DNA of 21,939 nucleotides, from IMG/VR virus record IMGVR_UViG_3300042863_000196, positions 1-21,939 of that record; one strand, 5' to 3'. The stretch comes from a virus. The notes below the pieces were generated by a model. That model was given only the letters and a program-made list of their open reading frames with translations, searched no databases and was not told the origin of the DNA. Of the stretch, positions 1-7,900 are shown piece by piece (positions within the stretch are counted from its first letter, which is position 1; each line of letters starts with the position of its first letter). Both the position numbers and the translations under genes were made by a program.

Positions 1-46
1 AGACATGTTTAGAACCTTTCATTAAGTAGCCCGACCTAGTGCCGAA

Positions 47-66
47 CATGAGAGAATTGTCTCATG
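47..66 (+). other. Perfect 7-bp hairpin
   Basis: CATGAGA (47-53) pairs with TCTCATG (60-66) around a 6-nt loop. It is the first clear element of the structured left-end region. There is no T-run after it, so it is not an intrinsic terminator. Confidence 0.6.
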
Positions 67-94
67 AATTAGGCAAGGAGTCAAGTACCCAAGC

Positions 95-111
95 CGTACG
101 ATTATCGTACG
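95..111 (+). other. Perfect 7-bp hairpin beside a short direct repeat
   Basis: CGTACGA (95-101) pairs with TCGTACG (105-111) around a 3-nt loop. It is followed by two copies of ACGCTCAG at 109-116 and 119-126 and by a 5-bp hairpin at 126-138. The dense packing of separate stems is what one expects of a folded RNA. Confidence 0.55.
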
Positions 112-555
112 CTCAGCCACGCTCAGGAGATAGTCTCCCAGCGCATATTCCCCCCCAACACAAACCCCAAAATTTCGGCGCGCTCGCCCGTAAACGGGCT
201 CGCGGTAGACCCTCGGCGGTACTTAAATCGCGGAGCGTTACTAAAACCCTCAAGCCCACAGGCAGGGCATAGCCCTCAGGCTACAAGCCAAAGACTTATT
301 CGTCTAAAGGCTCGAAAAGAAAAAGGCATCGAGTCGCTTGGGGCGACCCCAGTGCTTATTACTCCCGCTGGTCGTATATTACACTATCCCGTTACAATAT
401 TTTTCCAGTATTTACGGGGGAAATGTCCGTATTATACATATAAGTTAGTGAAGTACATCACATTTGCTAAATTACACCGTTCGAATTCCCGTTTTGAACG
501 GGTTAGTATATATAGACGAACGACTCCTACAGAGTGAGTCTATCTTAAATGTGAG

Positions 556-615
556 TGGGTGGCTGAGACAGCCGAAACGATAGTGTAGGCTGGCTTGATG
601 CCAGCCACGAACCCA
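556..615 (+). other. Candidate three-way RNA junction before terL
   Basis: TGGGT (556-560) can pair with ACCCA (611-615), closing two internal hairpins: GGCTG/CAGCC at 561-573 with a 3-nt loop, and GGCTGGC/GCCAGCC at 588-606 with a 5-nt loop. The result is a compact three-way junction. An alternative fold pairs 559-564 with 603-608, so switching between folds is possible. It lacks the T-loop and acceptor features of a tRNA. Confidence 0.45.
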
Positions 616-626
616 GGGGTTAGCGA

Positions 627-644
627 GGCTCGCACAGGCGAGCC
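627..644 (+). other. GC-rich 7-bp hairpin just upstream of the terL leader
   Basis: GGCTCGC (627-633) pairs perfectly with GCGAGCC (638-644) around an ACAG loop. The following bases are GAGCGATAAAGGGG, with no T-run, so it is not a Rho-independent terminator. It could form the 3' edge of the structured RNA, or protect or space the terL leader that follows. Confidence 0.55.
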
Positions 645-680
645 GAGCGATAAAGGGGAGTTTTATACAAGGGGTTTAAT

Positions 681-687
681 GGAGGGG
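681..687 (+). promoter_or_regulatory. Ribosome-binding site of terL
   Basis: GGAGGGG lies five bases before the ATG at 693 and fixes this start. Together with the lack of coding signal upstream, it marks 693 as the first gene of the module. Confidence 0.8.
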
Positions 688-692
688 TTATA

Positions 693-2567
693 ATGGCTGC
701 TAAAGGCGGTAAAGAGCACCACAATGTAGTCGCTCTCAGAGAGGCAAAGGCAAAAGTTTTAGATTTTGTCCGCCAAGGTTTAGATATTACAGATGCATTA
801 GCAAGGGCTGAACGTAAGCCAGATGTCATGAAGGACTGGCGCAAAGACCCAGCCTTTATGAGAGAACTTGAGAAGGCCCGATCAGAGGGCGAAAAGACTT
901 TAAGTATAGTTACAGGGGATGCCAAGTTCAAAATTGGCTTTGAGGAGTTCAGCCGTGAGTTTCTTGACTCGCCGATTTTCCCACATCACAGGTCTTGGAT
1001 TGATGTGCTCGAATCAAGGGAACCTTCCTACCTTCACCCGTCGATGGTCTATGACGCTGCATCTAAAAAGCGTCTGCTTATCAACGTCCCACCCGAGCAT
1101 GCGAAGTCGACGGTCATCACGGTCAACTACTGTGTGTACCGAATCGCCATGGACCCCAACATTAAGATCACCATCGTTTCCAAGACTCAGGAACGTGCTA
1201 AGGAATATCTTTACTCGATCAAGCAACGGCTAAGCCACGAGCGCTGGTCGAAGTTACAGGCAGTCTATGGATCTGCAGGGGGTTGGAAAGAGGATGCGGA
1301 TACTTGGAAGGCTGATCGCATTTACCTGTCTCGTGATTCTACCGAAAAGGATCCGACGGTGCAAGCGCTCGGAATTGGTGGCCAGATTACTGGCGCCCGT
1401 TCCAACCTCATCATCCTGGACGACGTTGTTACGACTTCAAACGCGCATGAGTGGGAGAAGCAACTCCTCTGGCTCCAGCGAGATGTAGTCACCCGTCTGG
1501 GTGATAACGGTAAGTTGCTGATCGTAGGCACACGTATCGCCGCTAACGACCTCTACCGAGAGATTAGAAACCCTGAGCACTGGACTGGTGGCAAGTCACC
1601 GTTCACCTACCTTTCAATGCCAGCAGTACTTGAGTTCGCAGATAAGCCAGAGAACTGGGTTACCCTGTGGCCTAAGGCACAGATCCCTTGGGAGGGCTCA
1701 GATGAAGACATTCTTCCAGATGAAGATGGGCTCTACCCTAAGTGGGACGGCGGCGCACTGTTCCGCAGGCGTAGCGAAGTCAGCCCTAGCGCCTGGGCGC
1801 TGGTATATCAGCAGCAAGACGTACAAGAAGACTCAATCTTTGCCCCTGTCTGTGTACAAGGTTCGATCAATAGGATGCGAAAGCGTGGCCCCCTAAAGGC
1901 TGGTAGCGCTGGACATCCTAGTGAAAAGGGATCTTGGTACACCATCATGGGTCTAGACCCTGCTATGACTGGTAATACAGCAGCAGTGGTTATGACAGTA
2001 GATCGTTACAGTCGCAAAAGGTACATCCTTGACGTAGAAAATATGTTTGATCCTACTCCTCAGAAGATCCAGAAGTTAATTCAGGACTGGGTTGAGAAGT
2101 ACAGACCACAGGAATTAAGAATTGAAACTAACGCTCATCAGAAAGCATACGCTTTAGATGATGATCTACGTCAGTATCTAGCCTCTACAGGAGTTCGCTT
2201 CTCGAGTCAGTTCACTGGTAAGAACAAATGGGATACACAGTTTGGTGTAGCCGCTATGTCAGGTCTCTTTGGGACCATGCGTGGTACTTCTTTTAATAAC
2301 GACAACCTCATGGAACTTCCAGCAGTGGAAGGTTCGGAGGGCATTAAGGCTCTGATCCAGCAATTAATAACCTGGGAGCCTAATACTAAAGGCAAGACCG
2401 ACTGTGTGATGGCGCTCTGGTTCTGTGAACTACGTGCCAAAGAAGTTATCTCAATCGGTAGAACCAATCAGAGCCATATACCCAACAAGTGGGCAACTCG
2501 TAAACAACAACAAGAACGCTATGTACTCAATGTCAATGACTATGAGTTTGGTGAGGAACAGGAATAA
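693..2567 (+). CDS. terL: Terminase large subunit with N-terminal HTH extension
   Basis: This is the ATPase-nuclease motor that pumps DNA into the prohead and cuts the concatemer. Of the 624 residues, 133-140 (PPEHAKST) are the Walker A variant, 239-244 (LIILDD) the Walker B strand, and 275-281 (LLIVGTR) the coupling motif. The RNase H-like nuclease shows its acidic residues at D422 (MGLDPAMTG), E478 (LRIETN) and D570 (KTDCVMALW). Residues of about 20-62 form a predicted helix-turn-helix followed by W49 and DPAF, a pattern seen in small terminase subunits, and no separate small-subunit gene is visible nearby. The length is at the long end for the family, consistent with that extension. The stop codon lies two bases before the portal start, the usual packaging order. 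Assignment is by motifs and context. Confidence 0.96.
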   Translation: MAAKGGKEHHNVVALREAKAKVLDFVRQGLDITDALARAERKPDVMKDWRKDPAFMRELEKARSEGEKTLSIVTGDAKFKIGFEEFSREFLDSPIFPHHRSWIDVLESREPSYLHPSMVYDAASKKRLLINVPPEHAKSTVITVNYCVYRIAMDPNIKITIVSKTQERAKEYLYSIKQRLSHERWSKLQAVYGSAGGWKEDADTWKADRIYLSRDSTEKDPTVQALGIGGQITGARSNLIILDDVVTTSNAHEWEKQLLWLQRDVVTRLGDNGKLLIVGTRIAANDLYREIRNPEHWTGGKSPFTYLSMPAVLEFADKPENWVTLWPKAQIPWEGSDEDILPDEDGLYPKWDGGALFRRRSEVSPSAWALVYQQQDVQEDSIFAPVCVQGSINRMRKRGPLKAGSAGHPSEKGSWYTIMGLDPAMTGNTAAVVMTVDRYSRKRYILDVENMFDPTPQKIQKLIQDWVEKYRPQELRIETNAHQKAYALDDDLRQYLASTGVRFSSQFTGKNKWDTQFGVAAMSGLFGTMRGTSFNNDNLMELPAVEGSEGIKALIQQLITWEPNTKGKTDCVMALWFCELRAKEVISIGRTNQSHIPNKWATRKQQQERYVLNVNDYEFGEEQE

Positions 2568-2569
2568 CA

Positions 2570-4312
2570 ATGGCATTAGATATTGAAAGAATTGCTAAAC
2601 GCGTTGAGAACCTCAAGCGTTTGCATTCTGATCGTGACTATCGCATGTCACAAATTCAGGCTGTTCGCAAGGGTAACATCGTTGGTATCTTCCCTGATAT
2701 GTTTCCTGAGGGACTTCCATACTCAATGGTTGCTAACTTTATTGACGTTGCAGCCCGCGATCTTGCAGAAGTTCTAGCCCCACTCCCATCATTTAACTGT
2801 GGCGCAGTCAAAGTTACAGATGCCAAGGCTCGTAAGTTTGCTGATACACGCAGCATGATTGCCAACAACTATGTTGCTCATTCACGACTTCAGTCACAAA
2901 TGTACTGGGGAGCAGACTGGTACTTCTCATACGGATTCTTGCCAATCCACATAGAGCCAGATTTTGAGGGTGGCATTCCTTTCATCCGTGTTGAAGATCC
3001 AATGGGATCTTACCCAGAGTTTGATCGTTTTGGACGTTGCGTAGCATACGCTAAGCGTTACAAGAAGACATCTAATGAACTTGCACATGAGTTCCCAGAG
3101 TTTGCCAACAATATCCTTGGTCGCTTTGGTGAGAACACAGGCAATGACATTGAACTTATCAAGTACATGGATAAAGACCAGACAGTTCTCTATCTACCAA
3201 ACAATAATAATTTAATTCTTAGCACCGTAAAGAATCCTCTTGGCAAGATGACTGTGCGTATTGCACGTCGTCCTGGCATTGATGATGAACCACGCGGTCA
3301 ATTTGATGACGTAATCTACGTACAAATGGCTCGTGCACGTTTCGCTAACTTGGCAATGGAAGCGGCTGAAAAGTCAATCCAAGCGCCACTTGTTGTACCT
3401 AGCGATGTATTAGACCTGCCTATGGGTCCTGATGCAGTTATCCGTACAACTCAACCACAAGGTGTCGGGCGTGTCCGTTTGGACATTCCCGCTGCTGCCT
3501 TTCAGGAGCAATCAGCACTCCAATCAGAATTACGACTTGGTGCTCGATATCCTGAGGGTAGAACTGGAAACATTGACGCAAGTATTATTACTGGTCAAGG
3601 TGTCCAGGCGCTACTTGGTGCTTTCGACTCTCAGATTAAGGCTGGTCAAACCATCCTTGCTGAGGTGTTCGAGGATGTCATTCAATTAGCGTTTGAGATG
3701 GATGAAGTTCTTTTCGACAAGGAAAAGAGTGTTAGAGGAACAGCACAGGGTACGCCGTACGAGTTAAAGTACATGCCAAGCAAGGACATAAAAGGCGACA
3801 CTTCTATTGAAGTTCGTTATGGCTTGATGGCTGGATTAGACCCTTCACGTGCATTGATCTTCTCACTACAAGCACTAGGTGCAGACCTTGTATCCAAAGA
3901 CTTTATTCGTCGAGAACTACCATGGAATGTTAATACAACCATGGAAGAAACACGCATTACTGTAGAAAAAATGCAAGAGAATCTCACTCAGGCCATTACA
4001 GCAACTGCACAAGCAATTCCTGCAATGGCAGCGCAAGGAGCAGATCCTTCACCGCTTATTAAGAATATTGCTGATGTGATTGATCGCATCACTCGGGGAG
4101 AAAACATACAGGATGCTGCGTTGGCAGTGTTCACGCCGCCACAGCAGCCTGAACAACCAGCCCAGCCAGAGATGGCTCCACCAGGCACACAAGGCCCAGT
4201 TGAGCAGGCTCCCCAATCCCCAGCCGCTCCTGGAGAACCTTCTGGTGGAGTCCCTCAACAAGCAGGACCACCAGCAGATTTAGCAACCATGTTAGCAGGA
4301 CTAGGAGGATAA
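2570..4312 (+). CDS. Portal protein
   Basis: This protein would form the dodecameric ring at one capsid vertex through which DNA enters and leaves and to which terminase and connector bind. At 580 residues it is of usual size for this role. It directly follows terL, two bases after its stop. The N-terminal half is a mixed alpha/beta body rich in aromatic residues; about residues 325-380 (ELRLGARYPEGRTGN, then GVQALLGAFDSQIKAGQ) resemble the stem and clip helices of podovirus-type portals. The last 60 residues are rich in proline, glutamine and glycine and are probably disordered, perhaps a contact for the giant protein or scaffold. An AGGAGG near its 3' end serves the next gene. Function is assigned from position, size and overall character rather than from a catalytic motif. 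Confidence 0.88.
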   Translation: MALDIERIAKRVENLKRLHSDRDYRMSQIQAVRKGNIVGIFPDMFPEGLPYSMVANFIDVAARDLAEVLAPLPSFNCGAVKVTDAKARKFADTRSMIANNYVAHSRLQSQMYWGADWYFSYGFLPIHIEPDFEGGIPFIRVEDPMGSYPEFDRFGRCVAYAKRYKKTSNELAHEFPEFANNILGRFGENTGNDIELIKYMDKDQTVLYLPNNNNLILSTVKNPLGKMTVRIARRPGIDDEPRGQFDDVIYVQMARARFANLAMEAAEKSIQAPLVVPSDVLDLPMGPDAVIRTTQPQGVGRVRLDIPAAAFQEQSALQSELRLGARYPEGRTGNIDASIITGQGVQALLGAFDSQIKAGQTILAEVFEDVIQLAFEMDEVLFDKEKSVRGTAQGTPYELKYMPSKDIKGDTSIEVRYGLMAGLDPSRALIFSLQALGADLVSKDFIRRELPWNVNTTMEETRITVEKMQENLTQAITATAQAIPAMAAQGADPSPLIKNIADVIDRITRGENIQDAALAVFTPPQQPEQPAQPEMAPPGTQGPVEQAPQSPAAPGEPSGGVPQQAGPPADLATMLAGLGG

Positions 4313-4313
4313 G

Positions 4314-4565
4314 ATGGCACCGCGTAAGAAACCAGTCAAGAGAACAACGGTAAAGACTGTACGCGATGAGTCTTATTCAAAATTAGAACGCTATTGTATT
4401 GCAATGAATGAATACTACAAAGCACTTCGCGTTGCAGGATTTCCTACAGACGTGTGTATGACAGTTATGATGGATCGCAGTTCATGGCCTGACTGGATGC
4501 TTCCAGAAGATTTGCCAAACAAAATCGCTCCACTCGAGTATATTGATGACGAAGATGAGGACTAA
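4314..4565 (+). CDS. Small structural-module protein, unknown function
   Basis: I do not recognise this 83-residue protein. It starts with a basic stretch (APRKKPVKRTTVK), has a helical middle containing C28 and C48, then a PDWMLPEDLP segment, and ends in the acidic tail DDEDED, so its charge runs from positive to negative. AGGAGG lies just before the start, and the gene follows the portal stop by one base and precedes the next gene by two. Its place between portal and giant virion protein suggests an assembly factor or minor head protein, which is inference. Confidence 0.85.
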   Translation: MAPRKKPVKRTTVKTVRDESYSKLERYCIAMNEYYKALRVAGFPTDVCMTVMMDRSSWPDWMLPEDLPNKIAPLEYIDDEDED

Positions 4566-4567
4566 AA

Positions 4568-4996
4568 ATGTCGAATGTTGCACCTATATCAGGAGTCGGA
4601 AAGAACGCTAAGCGTACTGACCGTGGCATGGTCCAGAAGATTCAGCGTAACGCTAAGATTCAAAATGCATCAGGCGGAGCATACGGACAACGTGCGGAGA
4701 TGCAGAGTATTGCATCAGGAGCACCAACAGCACCTACAGCAAGTTCTGTATCAGCAGGCGCACCTGCGCCAGCAATGCCATCTGTTCCAACAGTAAACGC
4801 ATTTGCTCCAGGCACACAGGGAGCACCTCTTTCAAGCGGTGCAAAAGGTGGACCTGGTGTTGACGATACAGCACAGCAAACACCAGTTGATTCTTTTAAT
4901 CCTGATTCTATGTTTATCCGTGCATTGTATGCCGCTAACCCAGAGTCTCGCCAGTTAATGATGATGGTAGAAGCATATAACGAACTGGAATCTTAA
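4568..4996 (+). CDS. Ala/Pro/Gly-rich low-complexity protein, unknown function
   Basis: This 142-residue protein is unfamiliar. Residues of about 10-40 are basic (KNAKRTDRGMVQKIQRNAK). The middle, about 55-100, is a low-complexity linker of alanine, proline, serine and glycine. The last 30 residues (DSMFIRALYAANPESRQLM and onward) look like an amphipathic helix. This looks like a flexible tether between two short binding segments, fitting a chaperone or adaptor for loading the giant protein encoded next; that role is inferred. Its TAA overlaps the ATG of the next gene in TAATG, so translation is probably coupled. Confidence 0.82.
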   Translation: MSNVAPISGVGKNAKRTDRGMVQKIQRNAKIQNASGGAYGQRAEMQSIASGAPTAPTASSVSAGAPAPAMPSVPTVNAFAPGTQGAPLSSGAKGGPGVDDTAQQTPVDSFNPDSMFIRALYAANPESRQLMMMVEAYNELES

Positions 4997-7900
4997 TGGC
5001 TGATAATCTACAAGCCATTCTCGAGGCTAGAAAAAACTCGTATCAGACAATGATGCGTTATTCAATGAACTCATTGTCTCCAGATGCACTAACTAATTTT
5101 AATACAATCACCCAAAAATATCCTGGGATGAGCAACGATCTAGTTGTATCTATGGTTCGTCAGGGATTGACTGCAGATACTCCTGGAATCAATAAGATAA
5201 CAACCATTGACGGTATTGCTGCACTCAAAGCAGACGCATTTAACGTAGATAAAATCAAAAAGAGCGTAGAACCTGATCGTGGATTCCTTGGAACCATCCA
5301 GGCTGGACTCAAAGAAGGCATCTACGATCCATTTAAGGGTTTAACTCGTGGTCTTTTTGCTACTCTTCGTTTACCTTACGATGCGCTAACACTTACAACA
5401 CGAAATGCACTAGCGCTTTACCGCGGAGAAGACATTTCTGCAGGAGAAATGCTTCAAGGTGCTTGGTCCGAAGCAACTGCTTTTGGTTCTTTAATAAGAA
5501 ATTTTTCAAATCAAGGTTCTGGATTCTTTGTTGGACCAAAAACCAAAGCAGGAAAAGCACAGATTAAAGCCATGGGTAAGTACGGTCAGATTAATGGGCA
5601 ATCTTACACCATTGGCCGCCACATTTTCAATGGCGTTGGAATGAATCCAGAAGAAAATGCATATAAGGTTTTATCTGGAATTGTAGATGCTACGCTTAAC
5701 GTAGGTTTAGATCCATCTATCTGGTTTGGACCTGGCGCTGTAGGTAAGATTCTTACACAAGGTAAAAAAGCAACAACTTTAGCAAGCGATGTCATGCAGT
5801 ACAACAAGATTGGAATGACTCAACTTGAAAGAGAAGCAGCAGAACTTCTTGAAAAAGAAGGCAAAATTGTAACAGATAAGATTACAAAAAAGATTTCTTC
5901 ACCTTACAAGCGTGTTGCAAAAGACGTTAAGAAAAAAGAAGATGAAATTATTGCTATTGAAAAGAAGATCGTTGATACGCAAATCAGAACTGCTCGTAAA
6001 CTATTAAACTTTGAAACTCTTAATGCTGCTCGATGGACATCACTGCCAGCAGATGATGTTTCTAAGCAGGCTCTTTCTGATAAAAGTATTTCTGAGTGGT
6101 TTGTAGCCAACCCTAAGACTCAAACAGGCGAACTGTCTGATGCAATGTCTTTGTTGTCTGCAGATATGAAAAATACTGGTGGATTCTTTGATGGGTATAT
6201 TCTTCTTGATGAGATTCCACAATATGGCAAGGTTAGCGCTGGAGCGCATTACCTAGACGAATACGCAGTCACAGCAAATGACGCAGATAAATTTAATTTA
6301 CTTGATCTGGCTGACGACTTCACAAAGGCTGACGAAGCAACACGCGCAGCAGAAGGTCTTCGCCGTGCTCAATTAGCAGATCGTTTAGATGCACTAGGCA
6401 AGAATGCAGCAGACCCAGAGTTTAGAGTATACAACGAACTAGCAACTAGACTTCGTGACGAAGCAGCAGCACTTGATGGATTCACAGGATCTTTGTTTGT
6501 TGTTGGCGATGAATTAGCAGCAGGAAAAAGCCTTGGCGCTCTTCTTGGTGAGATTTCTGCACTAAAGAACCCAGCAGTAATGTCTAAGGTCTCAGAACTT
6601 GTAGAAGACATCTGGAAGGTTGATGGATTCACCAACATTCGCTCCATCTATGGTGGAACTGGTGGAGTTGCAATTACAAATACAGCGCGAATTGCAGCCA
6701 CACGTGCTGAAATTGGTATCGCAGCATCAGAGTTTGCAGATCCTACCAACCTAGGACCCAACGTTCTTAGACTGCTACAGTCACTTAAAAAGCCTCAAGA
6801 TGAATTGGCTGTCCGACAGAATGAATTTGATGATCTATTAAATAGACAATTAGACCTTGAAGATAAAGAAAAGTGGTTTAGCCTCCTACGCGAGAAGGCA
6901 AACGGAGATCCAGATATCCTAAGAGAGTTGATTGCAGATCCTAAGGCAAAAGGTCTTAAAGATTTGCTTAAACTAGAAGCAGAACTTGCAGAGAAATCAG
7001 TTTACAGAGAATCTATTCTAGCAAGTGCTGGACTTACAGATGGCTTTATGGGCAATGTTCTTGATACACCGAATATGACCGAAGCGGTTAAATTTATGCT
7101 TGGGCGTCAGTTTAAGGTAGTTGCTGAGATTGTTGCTGGCGAAAAAGACGTAGTTAAACTTCGCAACCTATTTAGACGTAAATTAGACGATAGAGTTATT
7201 AAAGAACTTTCTTTGGCTACGACAGTAGATGACGTTTATAGAATCTTGTTAAATCAAGTAAACAGCGGTGCAGATCTACTTGCAGTTAAAAAGGCTGTTG
7301 GAACTGGTCTTAAAATTGCAGCCAACCCAGTTGCTCGCTTAGTTCCAGGTGTGAACCTCAACGCTATTCGTATGTCTGAGAAGGTTAATCAAGCATTCGG
7401 TCGTTTCTATGTTCGATCTACAGCACTTAATCTTAACGATCTCACAGCGTTAAATACTGGCGTTGAAGACTGGATGAGTTCTATTCTTACCGTATCTCGA
7501 TTTGGTGGAATGATTAGCAAAGCAACACGAGAAAGAGTTATTGCTGACACACAGAGAGCAATCTTTGCTGCTGAAACTCCCGCTGAACGCGCTGCTGCAG
7601 TCCATAATGGTGTCGGTAAGTTGCTAGATGAAGTTGCTAGCGCAATTGGTGCTGACAAAGAAGGCATTGCTAAACTTAAAGAGAGCATTAAAATCTCTGG
7701 TAGAGATGATGTTCTTGTATCAAATTACTCTCTTGAACAAGCACTTGCTAACGGTGGTGGCGGTGTTATTGAAGCAGGCGGAAAGACAGTTCGCTTAACA
7801 AAGGGAATGCTTGAAAGTCAGTTGGTTAGAGATGTACTCAATCTCCCAGATTCACGTGCAGTAACCAAGTCCCTTATGGATTTTAAGACTAACGTTCCAT

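Larger units (their letters stand above)
1..692 (+). ncRNA. Large structured non-coding region (candidate long ncRNA or leader) upstream of terL
   Basis: No convincing gene lies in these 692 bases; the two short open frames here have no ribosome-binding site or protein-like composition and are cut through by hairpins. Perfect local inverted repeats run along it: 47-53/60-66 (7 bp), 95-101/105-111 (7 bp), 126-130/134-138, 186-190/195-199 (UAAA loop), 253-256/279-282 enclosing 264-268/272-276, 333-337/343-347, 388-392/414-418, 477-482/496-501, 512-517/538-543, 561-565/569-573, 588-594/600-606 (7 bp) and 627-633/638-644 (7 bp). Four perfect 7-bp stems with loops of 3-8 nt compare with about 0.24 expected by chance in 650 random bases (650 x 6 / 4^7). 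A possible long-range pairing joins 162-168 with 671-677. The strand is inferred from the downstream operon. Large phage RNAs such as GOLLD or ROOL are a possible class, but I cannot identify the family by eye. Confidence 0.6.

Noticed and set aside
39-272. 77-codon open frame on the + strand
   Set aside because: No ribosome-binding site, no protein-like pattern, and it is crossed by several perfect hairpins; an RNA explanation fits better.
476-505. tRNA-like T-arm on the - strand (CCCG, loop TTCAAAA, CGGG) and a GTTCGAATTCC string on the + strand
   Set aside because: The stem has only four pairs, no matching acceptor stem or anticodon arm could be found on either strand, and the + strand version does not form a stem.
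352-537. 61-codon open frame on the + strand
   Set aside because: No valid start signal, odd composition compared with all neighbours, and it overlaps several inverted repeats.
1-692. Firm assignment of the left region to GOLLD, ROOL or HEARO RNA
   Set aside because: I cannot match the consensus by eye; no IS605-type gene is present for HEARO. It is kept only as a hypothesis for a covariance-model search.
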